A DNA stretch of 64,000 bases from an uncultured bacterium. GTDB lineage: Bacteria; Cyanobacteriota; Vampirovibrionia; Gastranaerophilales; Gastranaerophilaceae. The DNA lies in NCBI GenBank assembly GCA_949300485.1, contig CASGEL010000007.1, forward strand, positions 1 to 64,000, written 5' to 3'. Shown here one piece after another: positions 42,809 to 51,468 of this stretch. The first letter of the stretch is position 1. Each line of letters starts with the position of its first letter. A model generated the notes under the pieces. The model was not told the DNA's origin and made no database searches. It saw only the letters and a program-made list of their open reading frames with translations. The position numbers were made by a program, and so were the translations under genes.

Positions 42809-43431
42809 TTACCCCTCCTCTCTTTTAAAATCGCATTAATATAAAGTTTTACATTTTCTTTTATAATTTTAATATCTTCTTGATAAAAATTCTCTTGCCC
42901 GAGCAATCTAAGTGAAAATGCCGGTAAAATTCTTGGAGAGTTCACCTGAGATAGCATGAAAAGAGTTTTAAAAATAACCAATCTGTCATTCACGTCTTTA
43001 TCTAAGATTCTTGCAACCACACTCCTCATATAATCCAAGACAGGAGATTTTACAATAAAATCAGGCTTCTGTTGCTCTTTTAGAAGCAAGACGATTAAAT
43101 CTGAAGAAATATTAGTATAGAAAAAATCAACAAATTTGTCAGATATTGTTATTAATAATTCAGAGCATTCTTCAAAACTCATTTCCTTTGGATTTCTGCT
43201 CAAATCCAAAAAACTTTTAGAATATTCTAACTGTTTTTCAAGCAAATTATCAATAATACCATTATAAAGTTCTTGCTTTCCACCCCAATAATATGAAATC
43301 ATACAAATGTTTACATTCGCTTTTTTACAGATTTCCCGTATACTTGTACCATCAAAACCCTTCTGCGCGAAAAGAACCGTTGCAGCATCTAAAATCCTTA
43401 CCTTAGAATTATCGTCTTTAATCTTTTCCAT
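42805..43431 (-). CDS. TetR-family regulator of the exporter operon (CecR-like)
   Basis: The 208-aa protein starts with a TetR HTH (RILDAATVLFAQKGFDGTSIREICKKANVNICMISYYWGGKQELY) and ends in a helical ligand-binding domain. It is the first gene of the exporter operon and overlaps the outer-membrane-factor gene by 4 nt, so it probably represses its own operon, as CecR does for ybhGFSR in E. coli. GAGG precedes ATG. A palindrome CAAACGTTTG sits 33 nt upstream. Confidence 0.9.
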   Translation of the reverse strand: MEKIKDDNSKVRILDAATVLFAQKGFDGTSIREICKKANVNICMISYYWGGKQELYNGIIDNLLEKQLEYSKSFLDLSRNPKEMSFEECSELLITISDKFVDFFYTNISSDLIVLLLKEQQKPDFIVKSPVLDYMRSVVARILDKDVNDRLVIFKTLFMLSQVNSPRILPAFSLRLLGQENFYQEDIKIIKENVKLYINAILKERRGK

Positions 43432-43463
43432 GTGAGCCTCATTTTATATATCGAATTATAAAA

Positions 43464-43473
43464 CAAACGTTTG
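43464..43473. promoter_or_regulatory. Palindromic operator candidate for the exporter TetR
   Basis: CAAACGTTTG is a perfect 10-bp palindrome about 33 bp upstream of the exporter TetR start, next to a TATAAT on the minus strand. It differs from the palindrome at 43507, so the two TetR proteins likely have separate sites. Confidence 0.55.
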
Positions 43474-43506
43474 ATTATGTAAATAGTAGTTATATGAATT
43501 TGAGTC

Positions 43507-43536
43507 ATTGACTTTAAGTCAATAATGTGTTATTAT
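43507..43536 (+). promoter_or_regulatory. Promoter with overlapping 17-bp palindromic operator
   Basis: ATTGACTTTAAGTCAAT (43507-43523) is a perfect palindrome that contains the -35 TTGACT. A 17-bp spacer leads to TATTAT (43531-43536). Repression by the TetR encoded at 43560 would block the polymerase directly. AGGAG precedes its start. Confidence 0.7.
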
Positions 43537-43559
43537 AATATTATAAATAGGAGTAAAAT

Positions 43560-44171
43560 ATGAATAAACGACAAACAGCCGCTCAGGAAACTAAACATAA
43601 ACTTATCACTGCAGGCTTGGAGCTTCTCAAAGAAAAAGGGTTTGATGCCATAAATGTTGAAGATATTACAAAAAAAGCCGGAGTTGCTAAAGGAACATTT
43701 TATACATATTTCAAAAGAAAAGAAGATATTGTTCTTGACATAAGCAGGGTTCCGTTTAGTGAGATTGCAGACGAATTAAAACAAATGGAAGGTTTGGCTA
43801 TAACAGAAAAATTACCGCACTATTTTCATCGTTTTATGGAATGTGTTGAATCTTGCGGAATAAATGTTTGCAGACAGTGGGCAAAGGATGTTTTGGACCC
43901 TAATAATGTTCCTGACACTAAAGACGGACAAAAATGGAAATATGATTTTGAAATGCTGAAAAGTATTTTAGAGGATGCAGTTTCAAAAGGAGAGTTGAAA
44001 AAAGATACTCCTGTTGAGCTTTTGACACATATTATAATATCAGAACTTTACGGAATGATGACCTGCTGGTGTATGTCTGACGGAAAGTTTGAACCAATGG
44101 ATTGGACTGACGGATTTTGTAAAGTTCAACTTAGAGCAATATTTGCCCCTTATTTAAATCAAAATAATTAA
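43560..44171 (+). CDS. TetR-family regulator of the CMD/AKR operon
   Basis: A 203-aa TetR protein with the HTH KHKLITAGLELLKEKGFDAINVEDITKKAGVAKGTFYTYFKRKEDIV and a C-terminal effector domain of unknown ligand. It is the first gene of a three-gene plus-strand operon with a carboxymuconolactone decarboxylase-like gene (16 bp on) and an aldo/keto reductase (21 bp further). Its promoter overlaps a perfect palindrome, so autorepression is likely. Two Cys (ESCGINVCRQW) are worth noting as possible redox or electrophile sensors. It is divergent from the exporter TetR. Confidence 0.9.
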   Translation: MNKRQTAAQETKHKLITAGLELLKEKGFDAINVEDITKKAGVAKGTFYTYFKRKEDIVLDISRVPFSEIADELKQMEGLAITEKLPHYFHRFMECVESCGINVCRQWAKDVLDPNNVPDTKDGQKWKYDFEMLKSILEDAVSKGELKKDTPVELLTHIIISELYGMMTCWCMSDGKFEPMDWTDGFCKVQLRAIFAPYLNQNN

Positions 44172-44187
44172 AAATGAGGTATTAAAA

Positions 44188-44961
44188 ATGATTACAGAAT
44201 TTGCTAAAAATTACAATGAAAAAATGTTTCCTGATTACATATCAGAATTTTTGGAAACAGATCCTGAATTTATTGAAAGATTTAATAACTTTGCATTTGA
44301 TGAAGTTATTAAGCAAACTAATGAAGGTACTGACAGTTTAGATGATAAAACAAGAATGATGGTCATTTTATCATATCTTTTGGGTTGTCAGGGGATAGAT
44401 GAATTCAAAGTAATGCTGCCGGCTGCGTTAAATATGGGGGTTACTCCTGTTGAAATTAAAGAGATTGTATATCAGGCTGTTGCATATCTTGGAATAGGAA
44501 GAGTTTATCCATTTTTAAAGGCTGTAAATGAAATTTATGAAGAAAAGGGAATAAAACTTCCTTTAGCCTCACAATCTAATACTACTATGGAAACAAGGCT
44601 GGGAATGGGCAATCAGGCTCAGGTTGATATATTTGGCGACGGTATGAAAGAGTTTTATAAGTCAGGCCCCGAAGAAACCAAACATATAAATGTTTGGCTT
44701 GCCGCAAATTGTTTTGGAGATTATTACACAAGAAGCGGACTTGATTTAAAACAAAGAGAAATGATTACATTTTGTTACATCGCAGCACAGGGCGGATGTG
44801 AACCGCAGTTAACAGCACATGCTTTAGGAAATCTCAAAATTGGAAACTCAAAACAATTTCTTATCAATGTAATTTCTGCAGGCATACCTTTTATAGGTTA
44901 TCCGAGAAGCTTGAATGCACTTAATTGTGTTAATGAAGCTGTTAAACAATTTAGCAAATAA
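44188..44961 (+). CDS. Carboxymuconolactone decarboxylase-family protein, two-domain
   Basis: This 257-aa protein has two CMD/AhpD-like domains. The first covers roughly residues 45-110 (LGCQGIDEFKVMLPAALNMGVTPVEIKEIVYQAVAYLGIGR) and the second 165-250 (REMITFCYIAAQGGCEPQLTAHALGNLKIGNSKQ). The AhpD redox pair CxxC is not present. Homologues next to aldo/keto reductases in gut anaerobes have no proven activity; roles in detoxifying electrophiles are often suggested. GAGG precedes ATG. Confidence 0.88.
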   Translation: MITEFAKNYNEKMFPDYISEFLETDPEFIERFNNFAFDEVIKQTNEGTDSLDDKTRMMVILSYLLGCQGIDEFKVMLPAALNMGVTPVEIKEIVYQAVAYLGIGRVYPFLKAVNEIYEEKGIKLPLASQSNTTMETRLGMGNQAQVDIFGDGMKEFYKSGPEETKHINVWLAANCFGDYYTRSGLDLKQREMITFCYIAAQGGCEPQLTAHALGNLKIGNSKQFLINVISAGIPFIGYPRSLNALNCVNEAVKQFSK

Positions 44962-44982
44962 TTTAAAGAAAGGAATTAAATT

Positions 44983-45984
44983 ATGAAATACAGAAAATTG
45001 AGAGATATTGAAGTTTCAGCAGTCGGGATGGGCTGTATGGGTTTCAGCCATGGATATGGTGCAGTACCGCCGGAAGAAGAATCAATAAGATTAATACATA
45101 AAGCCTACGATCTTGGCTGTACATTGTTTGATACGGCAGAAGCTTACGGCCCGTATGTAAATGAAGAATTAGTCGGAAAAGCAGTAAAACCGTTTAGAGA
45201 TAAAATTATTCTTACAACAAAATTTGTTCCGGTATTTCAGCCGGGACAGGAAATTCCTGAAGGTAAATTAAGCAAAAAAGGGGTAACAAATGCCCTCAAT
45301 GACTCTTTAAAAAGACTCCAAACTGATTATATAGATATTTATTATGAACACAGAGTTCCGCTAGACAGCAATGTTGAAGAGGTTGCAGGATGGATGGGTG
45401 AATTTATAAAAGAAGGTAAAATCCGAGCCTGGGGACAATCTCAATCTACTGAAGAACAAATAAGAAAAGCACATGCGGTTACTCCTTTAACTGCAATTCA
45501 AAGCGAATACTCTATGATGGAAAGAATGTTTGAAAAAGATGTTATTCCGACTTGTCAGGAGTTGAATATCGGATTTGTTGCATTTTCACCTATGGCTTCA
45601 GGATTTTTGAGCGGGAAATACAGCAAAAACGCAGAGTATAAGGGTGATGATGTAAGACGTGTAATCACAAGATTTAACCCTGAAAATGTTGAAAAGAATC
45701 AACCGCTTTTAGATTTGTTACATTCAGTAGCTGACAAAAAAGGCATAACACCTGCTCAAATTTCTTTAGCCTGGATGCTTCACAAATACCCTCATGTTGT
45801 ACCAATCCCCGGTATGAGAAAAGATGAAAGGGTTATTGAAAATCTCGGTTCTGCTGATGTGGTATTAACAGATGAAGAATTTAACAACATAGAAACAGAA
45901 TTAAACAAAATCACTATTTACGGCAACAGAACAGATGAAGATATTCACAAACTAGGTTCTGTAAAGGCTCGGGATTTTAATTAG
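44983..45984 (+). CDS. Aldo/keto reductase
   Basis: A 333-aa NADPH-dependent carbonyl reductase with an intact tetrad: D and Y in LFDTAEAYGP (near residues 51 and 56), K in ILTTKF (near 81), and H in YYEHRVP (near 118). The late IPGMRKDERVIENLGS block binds the cofactor phosphate. The sequence type is the AKR13-like/YakC group. It is the last gene of the TetR-CMD-AKR operon; substrate unknown, probably an aldehyde or quinone. Confidence 0.92.
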   Translation: MKYRKLRDIEVSAVGMGCMGFSHGYGAVPPEEESIRLIHKAYDLGCTLFDTAEAYGPYVNEELVGKAVKPFRDKIILTTKFVPVFQPGQEIPEGKLSKKGVTNALNDSLKRLQTDYIDIYYEHRVPLDSNVEEVAGWMGEFIKEGKIRAWGQSQSTEEQIRKAHAVTPLTAIQSEYSMMERMFEKDVIPTCQELNIGFVAFSPMASGFLSGKYSKNAEYKGDDVRRVITRFNPENVEKNQPLLDLLHSVADKKGITPAQISLAWMLHKYPHVVPIPGMRKDERVIENLGSADVVLTDEEFNNIETELNKITIYGNRTDEDIHKLGSVKARDFN

Positions 45985-46121
45985 GTATTATCAAGGTATC
46001 TGCTATTCGACTTTTATTTATTAAAATAATGTTTACAATTTAATAAATTTTGTAAAAAAAGCTTTTTAAATTAGTTTGCTTAAGGTATGCTGTGTTTGAA
46101 TACATAAAAGGAGAATAGCTT

Positions 46122-46763
46122 ATGCCAAAATTTAATTTAATGTCATATATATTACCGCCTGAAGATAAGATGTTTTTTACGTATTTTCAAGACAGTGCGG
46201 AAGTTTGCCAGAAAACAGCAAGGCTATATGATGAGATAATGCATAATCAATTTACTGATGAATATAAAGAAAAAGCTTTGAAGTATAAGAAAAAAGGAAA
46301 ACTTTCATACAGGGCAATTTTAAAACAGTTAAATAAAAGTTTTATAACTCCTATTGAAAGAGAAGATATTCAAATTATTGCCGTTCAATTAAATAAAATA
46401 AATAAAAGAATAGCAAAAGCCTGTTTAAATCTTGAAGTGTACAGAGTAGACAAGTATACGGATGAGATGAAAGAACAGGCTTTAACTTTGGTTCAGGCAA
46501 CAGAAAAACTCGGTGAGATGATTAAAAAATTTAAAAAAGTTTCAAATGTTGAAGAAATAACTAAATTAAATATTGAAATGAAAGAAATCGAATCTCATGG
46601 GGATGAAATCCACAGACGTGCCATGAAAAATTTATTTTCCGGAAGATATGATGCTCTTGAGGTTATCAAATTAAGAGATATTTACAAAGAAATAGAAAAT
46701 GCATTTGATGCCTGTTTCTTTGTAACAGATACTATATTAAACGTCGTATTAAAACAATCTTAG
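46122..46763 (+). CDS. DUF47/PhoU-like Pit accessory protein
   Basis: This 213-aa helical protein belongs to the DUF47 family, cytoplasmic PhoU-like proteins found beside Pit phosphate transporters and thought to modulate them. It shows the family start (MSYILPPEDKMFFTYFQDSAEVCQKTARLYDEI), repeated heptads and the C-terminal LRDIYKEIENAFDACFFVTDTILNVVLK. AAGGAG precedes ATG. It lies 7 bp ahead of the transporter gene, clearly one operon. Confidence 0.92.
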   Translation: MPKFNLMSYILPPEDKMFFTYFQDSAEVCQKTARLYDEIMHNQFTDEYKEKALKYKKKGKLSYRAILKQLNKSFITPIEREDIQIIAVQLNKINKRIAKACLNLEVYRVDKYTDEMKEQALTLVQATEKLGEMIKKFKKVSNVEEITKLNIEMKEIESHGDEIHRRAMKNLFSGRYDALEVIKLRDIYKEIENAFDACFFVTDTILNVVLKQS

Positions 46764-46770
46764 GAGTATT

Positions 46771-47787
46771 ATGTCAATATTAATTTTTATTTTAATAGCA
46801 GTTGTAATTGTTGCTCTTGTGTTTGAATTCATAAACGGTTTTCATGATTGTGCAAATGCCATAGCAACAGTTGTTTCAACAAAAGTTTTATCCCCAAAAC
46901 AAGCCGTACTATTTGGTGCTACTCTAGAATTTATAGGAGCATTAACAGGTACTCATGTCGCTAAAACCATAGGAGCCGGTATTGTCAATAGTGAAATGGT
47001 TACATTAACAGTAATTTTTTGTGCGCTGTTGTCTGCTGTTTTATGGAATTTATTTACATGGTGGAAAGGACTTCCATCAAGTTCATCTCATGCTTTGATA
47101 GGAGGTTTGCTCGGCGCAACTATTGTCAAAGCTGGTTTTGAAGCAGTACATTTAAATACCTTGCTTGATAAAGTTATTATACCGATGTTTACATCTCCGG
47201 TATTGGGTTTTTGTGTAGGGTTTACACTGATGCTTATTCTTGCCTGGATAATTGTTATAACACGCGCACATCCGTATACTGTAAATAAAAGCTTTAGAAA
47301 ATTACAGTTAATATCATCAGGATTAATGGCATTAAGCCATGGTTCAAATGATGCTCAAAAAACAATGGGTATAATAACATTGGCACTTTTAGCAGGCGGT
47401 GTTCTGCATAAAGGACCGTCAGGCGAATTTGATATTCCTATTTATGTAATTTTGGCCTGTGCAATTACAATGGCAGCTGGAACTATGAACGGCGGCTGGA
47501 AGATTATAAAAACCATGGGGCATAAAATTATAAAACTAAAACCTATACATGGTTTCGCAGCTGAAACATCTGCTGCTGCTTTAATCTTAACAGCCTCTCA
47601 TTTTGGTATTCCTCTAAGTACAACTCATGTTATTTCTACATCTATTATGGGTGTTGGTTCAACATTACATGCACATGCAGTAAAATGGAGAATAGTAGGA
47701 AATATTGTTATTGCTTGGGTTTTAACTATTCCTGCCTGTATGATTTTATCTTCAATAATTTATTATTTGATTTATAAAATATTTTAG
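46771..47787 (+). CDS. pit: PiT-family inorganic phosphate transporter
   Basis: A low-affinity phosphate importer driven by the proton or sodium gradient. The 338-aa membrane protein shows the duplicated PiT signature: FINGFHDCANAIATVVSTKVLSPKQAV near the N-terminus and SSHALIGGLLG, then GSNDAQKTMGIITLAL and STTHVISTSIMGVG in the second half. About ten helices are visible. AGGAG precedes the start. It is the second gene after the DUF47 protein. No pho-box was recognised upstream of the operon. Confidence 0.95.
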   Translation: MSILIFILIAVVIVALVFEFINGFHDCANAIATVVSTKVLSPKQAVLFGATLEFIGALTGTHVAKTIGAGIVNSEMVTLTVIFCALLSAVLWNLFTWWKGLPSSSSHALIGGLLGATIVKAGFEAVHLNTLLDKVIIPMFTSPVLGFCVGFTLMLILAWIIVITRAHPYTVNKSFRKLQLISSGLMALSHGSNDAQKTMGIITLALLAGGVLHKGPSGEFDIPIYVILACAITMAAGTMNGGWKIIKTMGHKIIKLKPIHGFAAETSAAALILTASHFGIPLSTTHVISTSIMGVGSTLHAHAVKWRIVGNIVIAWVLTIPACMILSSIIYYLIYKIF

Positions 47788-47833
47788 TTTTATTTGGATT
47801 AATCTTTTAATCTAGCAAGTTTTTAAATTAAAA

Positions 47834-47860
47834 TAGCAAATTTTATTTTTAGCGGTTTTA
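47834..47860 (+). promoter_or_regulatory. Upstream element shared with the gene at 172
   Basis: TAGCAAATTTTATTTTTAGC followed by GGTTTTA matches 136-163 closely. It lies about 50 nt before the start of the NPNFG-tag gene at 47910, which has its own AAAGG ribosome binding site. Confidence 0.4.
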
Positions 47861-47909
47861 AATAAAACATAAAGTTATAAATATAAAAGAAAGAAAAGGT
47901 AGTAAAAGT

Positions 47910-48347
47910 ATGAATTTAAGCGTAAACTCTGTATCCCCAAATCCCAACCCAAGCAACCCGAATTTCGGTATGGCAATTAAGATTGATGAAAATGCACATA
48001 AAGTTATTAAAAAACAAGTATCAAAATTATCACAAAAGAAAGCTGAATCCTTCTGGGAAAATTTTGATGCTGCAGTAAACAGACAGCAGGATAACCCTGT
48101 TAATATATTAATCAGAAGATGCAACAACAGAGATGCTTTAGCTGCTGAAGTTGTTGATGATAGCGAAAATGCTTTAGATAATAAAGTATTTACACAAGGT
48201 TTGTTTAATCCAAAAGGATTGAAGTTTGTAAAAAAAGCTGAAGAATATGCCGATAATATTAATAATTTAAACACAAAACTTGCAAAATATGAAAAAGCAG
48301 TGGATGCTGATTATGACCCTCATACAAGTTTAGATGTTGAAGCATAA
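47910..48347 (+). CDS. Orphan protein with N-terminal NPNFG tag
   Basis: Not recognised. The 145-aa soluble protein begins with an Asn/Pro/Ser-rich segment ending in NPNFG (residues 19-23). A helix-rich body follows with charged heptads (FGMAIKIDENAHKVIKKQVSKLSQKK; then a conserved-looking NILIRRCNNRDALAAEVV strand). No signal peptide. AAAGG precedes ATG, and a hairpin terminator follows the stop, so it is monocistronic. Its upstream element is shared with the kinase-like gene at 172, suggesting co-regulation. Confidence 0.7.
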   Translation: MNLSVNSVSPNPNPSNPNFGMAIKIDENAHKVIKKQVSKLSQKKAESFWENFDAAVNRQQDNPVNILIRRCNNRDALAAEVVDDSENALDNKVFTQGLFNPKGLKFVKKAEEYADNINNLNTKLAKYEKAVDADYDPHTSLDVEA

Positions 48348-48372
48348 ACTTAAAATATTATAAATATTAATA

Positions 48373-48405
48373 AATAGAGGCAGAATAAACTATCCTGCCT
48401 CTATT
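48373..48405. terminator. 11-bp hairpin terminator
   Basis: AATAGAGGCAG (48373-48383) and CTGCCTCTATT (48395-48405) pair perfectly. It lies between the NPNFG gene and the convergent rubrerythrin gene and can serve both. Confidence 0.75.
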
Positions 48406-48429
48406 AGTTTCATAAATAAATCTCTGATT

Positions 48430-48969
48430 TTAATAATTTTGAGCCTTTAAGAAAAAATAAGCCTGAGGGTGCTTACAAACCGGACATAATTGAGGGGCAG
48501 ATTCTCCTATATGGACATGACCGCAGTTTGAACATTCCCACATATTTTCGCCGACTTTTTTAAATACTTCACCTTTTTCAATATTTGCAAGAAGTTTTCT
48601 GTATCTTTCTTCATGGTGTTTTTCAATTTTCCCGACCATTTCAAAAAGTATTGCTAACTCGTCAAATCCTTCTTCTTTTGCTTCTTTTGCAAAAGTAGCA
48701 TACATATCTGTCCATTCATAGTTTTCACCGTCTGCTGCATCTTTCAAGTTATGGAGAGTTTCAGGAATTTCTCCGCCATGCAGATATTTGAACCAAATTT
48801 TTGCATGCTCTTTTTCATTGTTTGCAGTTTCTTCGAAAATTTTACTTATTTGAACAAATCCTTCTTTTTTAGCTTTAGATGCATAATAAGTGTATTTGTT
48901 TCTTGCCTGAGATTCCCCTGCAAATGCTGTTTGCAGGTTCTTTTCTGTTTTTGAACCTTTTAACTCCAT
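48430..48969 (-). CDS. rbr: Rubrerythrin
   Basis: Rubrerythrin reduces hydrogen peroxide in anaerobes using a di-iron centre and a rubredoxin-like iron site. In this 179-aa protein the ferritin-like domain supplies Glu/His ligands ([31 protein letters not shown], and [14 protein letters not shown]-like [14 protein letters not shown]). The C-terminal rubredoxin domain has CSNCGHVH and [16 protein letters not shown] precedes ATG. Monocistronic; its presence supports an obligate anaerobic life style. Confidence 0.96.
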   Translation of the reverse strand: MELKGSKTEKNLQTAFAGESQARNKYTYYASKAKKEGFVQISKIFEETANNEKEHAKIWFKYLHGGEIPETLHNLKDAADGENYEWTDMYATFAKEAKEEGFDELAILFEMVGKIEKHHEERYRKLLANIEKGEVFKKVGENMWECSNCGHVHIGESAPQLCPVCKHPQAYFFLKAQNY

Positions 48970-49127
48970 AAAATAAATCCTTTCTTCTTTTTCATAACCC
49001 CATATTTTAATGTATTAATAAACTTTAATGCGTTTTTGTAGAAATGTCAATAATTATTTTAATGGTTAAAAAAAATATTTTACAAGCAAAATTTACTGTT
49101 TAAAATAAAGTTGGAGAATAGTAGAAG

Positions 49128-49670
49128 ATGACTACCCCGTTTCAAAAAAATTTTAAGAAATTATGTATGTACCTCGGCAATAATAATAAAGCCCTGTATG
49201 GAGCTTTAACTATTGCAGTATCAAAAGGAATTTTACGCCCCACATTTACAATGATGGATAAAAAACAAGATAGAGATTCCAGAGTCTATACTGCCTTCAG
49301 GGAAGGTTTAACCGGCGCAGTTGCATTTGTATCTTATCTTGCAACAGATGCTGCGGTTGAAAAATTAGCAACCAAACTGGCTAAAAAAACAAATCATTTA
49401 AACGAATTGCCGAAAATGAAATCTACCTTATCTTTAGTCAGTGTAAGCTTGACTGCACTATTTGTAATTCCTGCAATATGTAATGCAATAACCAAACCAC
49501 TTTTAAATGTTTTCACCGGTCATAAAAATAAACAACCTCAAAAACAAGGGCCGGCACTTATTACAGAAACACAACCAGTAAAAAATGTTAATTTTGGAAA
49601 TTATAAAAATATGAATGTATACCATTTTAATAGTTTTTATAATTCAGGTATGAAGATAGGAGGTGTATAA
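49128..49670 (+). CDS. Orphan membrane protein, paralog 1 of a pair
   Basis: Not recognised. The 180-aa protein shares the motif MMDKKQDRDSRVYTAFREGL (near residues 44-63) with the next gene. It has a hydrophobic segment at about 64-75 and a clear helix near 103-125 (LSLVSVSLTALFVIPAICNAI), so it is probably membrane bound. Near its end is a NVNFGNYKN stretch like the N-terminal tags of other orphans. GGAG precedes ATG, and the stop overlaps the start of the next gene (TAATG), so translation is coupled. Confidence 0.7.
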   Translation: MTTPFQKNFKKLCMYLGNNNKALYGALTIAVSKGILRPTFTMMDKKQDRDSRVYTAFREGLTGAVAFVSYLATDAAVEKLATKLAKKTNHLNELPKMKSTLSLVSVSLTALFVIPAICNAITKPLLNVFTGHKNKQPQKQGPALITETQPVKNVNFGNYKNMNVYHFNSFYNSGMKIGGV

Positions 49671-50341
49671 TGCTTGATAAAGTAGCCAATATCCTCCTTA
49701 ACCCACAGTTTGTAAATTTTGCAAATAATACAAAATATACGGTTACGACAGAATCTTTTTTCAAAGCAACAGGCAGACCCGTTGCAATTATGATGGATAA
49801 AAAGGTTGATCTTGATACCAGAAAATATGCAGCAACAAAAGAATGTTTATATCAAACTTTGTGCACAGTTATTTATTTAACTATGATACCGCTTGTTTTT
49901 CAAAAGTACGGATTTAAATTTGCGCAAAAATTAATGAAAGGAGATAAAGATTTTCCTGCGTTTAAAGATGCAAACGAATTTTTAAATTATGCAAGATTAG
50001 CCAAAATGGATAAAGAACACAGGCAAAATCACAAACTTATTTCAAAAATCTCGGATACTCTAAAGGCAAACGACGATGATAAATTAACACTAAAAGAACA
50101 TTTGTTGAAAGATGATAATCCGCCTAAGTTCCCTTTTCCAAAAGGGGTTATAGAATTGAGCAATCTTATAGGAACCGTAATCGGTCTGGCTTGGATAGCA
50201 TCAGAACTCAGTAACCACATCCTTCATCCACTGATGTATGCTCTTGGATTTAAAACAAAACCTGTTAACCCTGCAAAAGATAATATAACTCTACCTGCAA
50301 AAAACAATAAACCCACCGAACAAATAGACGTAAAAGCTTAG
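49670..50341 (+). CDS. Orphan membrane protein, paralog 2 of a pair
   Basis: Not recognised. The 223-aa protein carries the shared motif IMMDKKVDLDTRKYAATKECL (near residues 41-61), followed by hydrophobic helix CTVIYLTMIPLVFQKYGF. A charged loop then a second helix (IELSNLIGTVIGLAWIASELSNHIL, about residues 160-185) close the membrane part. The same spacing in paralog 1 suggests a duplicated family forming a heteromer. GGAGG precedes ATG. Convergent with a GNAT gene only 2 bp away. Confidence 0.7.
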   Translation: MLDKVANILLNPQFVNFANNTKYTVTTESFFKATGRPVAIMMDKKVDLDTRKYAATKECLYQTLCTVIYLTMIPLVFQKYGFKFAQKLMKGDKDFPAFKDANEFLNYARLAKMDKEHRQNHKLISKISDTLKANDDDKLTLKEHLLKDDNPPKFPFPKGVIELSNLIGTVIGLAWIASELSNHILHPLMYALGFKTKPVNPAKDNITLPAKNNKPTEQIDVKA

Positions 50342-50343
50342 TT

Positions 50344-50919
50344 TTATGAATTAGCAATTCTATTAAATATTTCTGCGGTCTTTGAAATATCAAAATGTAA
50401 TTTCTGAAACGCAAACCTAATATTTGCCAAGATTTTATCTTTTTTGGGGAAATAATCCTGTTTAAATGGCATAAAATATAAATCCATAGGCAGACCACCT
50501 TCAATATTTGGATATATGTAATTAATATCCAAAAGTTTTGCACCAAGTTTTTTATAAAAATTTATTCTTCTTATAGTATTTATATCCTGCGGATTTTCTT
50601 TTTCAACCTCAAGATAACATCCCTGATAACTCAATTCTGTTTTTATACATTCAAAAGTTTTTGAGCCGTAACCTTTAGAGTGAAATTCTTTGAAAATCGC
50701 AATATAATCGACAAGAATAGTTTTATCAGGCAATTCTAAAAATGTAAAATAACCACAATTTATACCTTCTTCATTAACAATATCAAAAATTTTATAATTC
50801 GGAAGTTCTAAAATTTCCGTAAAAATATTTTTTTCTTTTAATTCGGATTGTGGAAATTGTTTTTGAAGTTCGGAATATAAAATATCCAAATTAACATGAG
50901 TCTTTTCTATTAGTTGCAT
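50344..50919 (-). CDS. GNAT-family N-acetyltransferase
   Basis: The 191-aa protein has a GNAT core from about residue 50 to 150. CGYFTFLELPDKTILVDYIAIFKEFHSKGYGSKTFECIK contains the acetyl-CoA loop (HSKGYGSK, matching R/Q-x-x-G-x-G/A), and ENPQDINTIRRINFYKKLGAKLL is the usual motif B. The last 40 residues are an extra helical tail. Substrate unknown. The start overlaps the upstream membrane-protein gene by 10 nt. Confidence 0.82.
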   Translation of the reverse strand: MQLIEKTHVNLDILYSELQKQFPQSELKEKNIFTEILELPNYKIFDIVNEEGINCGYFTFLELPDKTILVDYIAIFKEFHSKGYGSKTFECIKTELSYQGCYLEVEKENPQDINTIRRINFYKKLGAKLLDINYIYPNIEGGLPMDLYFMPFKQDYFPKKDKILANIRFAFQKLHFDISKTAEIFNRIANS

Positions 50920-51341
50920 TTTTCTTCGTCTTCAGCTGTTAAATTTTTATCTAGTTCTCCAGGTATAAGAGCTATAATTGCAGGCTGAATGAAAATAAAG
51001 AAAATTCCAAGGGCAAAAAATGTCAACATTGAAAGCTGTATATCTTTAATCAACTGGCAAACAGCTAAACCTTCAATATCAAAAGTTAAAATAAATCCTA
51101 AAATGACAGCAACAGGCAGATTTTTACAAATGTCTAAAACTCGTTTTTTATAATTAAAGGCAATAAGAATTTTTATTAGTAAAAGCGGCCACATATAATA
51201 TAATGACGGTAGGTTATTTTTATATACATAAATAATTAAAAATAAACCGCAAGCAATATACAATACAGTCAACAATAAATAATAGATAATAAATAAACTT
51301 TGATCAATTGAACCTTTTGGACTAAAAATATTTTTATTCAC
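50910..51341 (-). CDS. Small membrane protein, unknown
   Basis: The 143-aa protein has about four hydrophobic spans (residues 14-40, 47-62, 70-92, 98-128) and short polar ends. I do not recognise it. It precedes a GNAT gene with a 10-nt overlap, so the two are co-translated. GGAG lies about 9 nt before ATG. No motif hints at transport or enzymatic activity. Confidence 0.65.
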   Translation of the reverse strand: MNKNIFSPKGSIDQSLFIIYYLLLTVLYIACGLFLIIYVYKNNLPSLYYMWPLLLIKILIAFNYKKRVLDICKNLPVAVILGFILTFDIEGLAVCQLIKDIQLSMLTFFALGIFFIFIQPAIIALIPGELDKNLTAEDEEKCN

Positions 51342-51412
51342 AGCAATACTCCTTAATGCTGATATTATATCATTAACCTTAAAATAATGAAATATTTAAC
51401 AAAATGTAAAAC

Positions 51413-51444
51413 AAAACAGAGTGAAATTGACTTCACTCTGTTTT
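51413..51444 (-). terminator. Terminator of the wHTH gene
   Basis: AAAACAGAGTGAA (51413-51425) and TTCACTCTGTTTT (51432-51444) pair perfectly around a 6-nt loop. It lies just downstream of the wHTH gene, and the minus strand continues T-rich. Confidence 0.8.
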
Positions 51445-51468
51445 AAAATCATGCATTATCAATTAAAA

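Noticed and set aside
47858-48274. 138-codon minus-strand ORF opposite the NPNFG gene
   Set aside because: The plus-strand gene has a ribosome binding site, terminator and sensible composition; the reverse is Phe/Leu/Ser-rich shadow.
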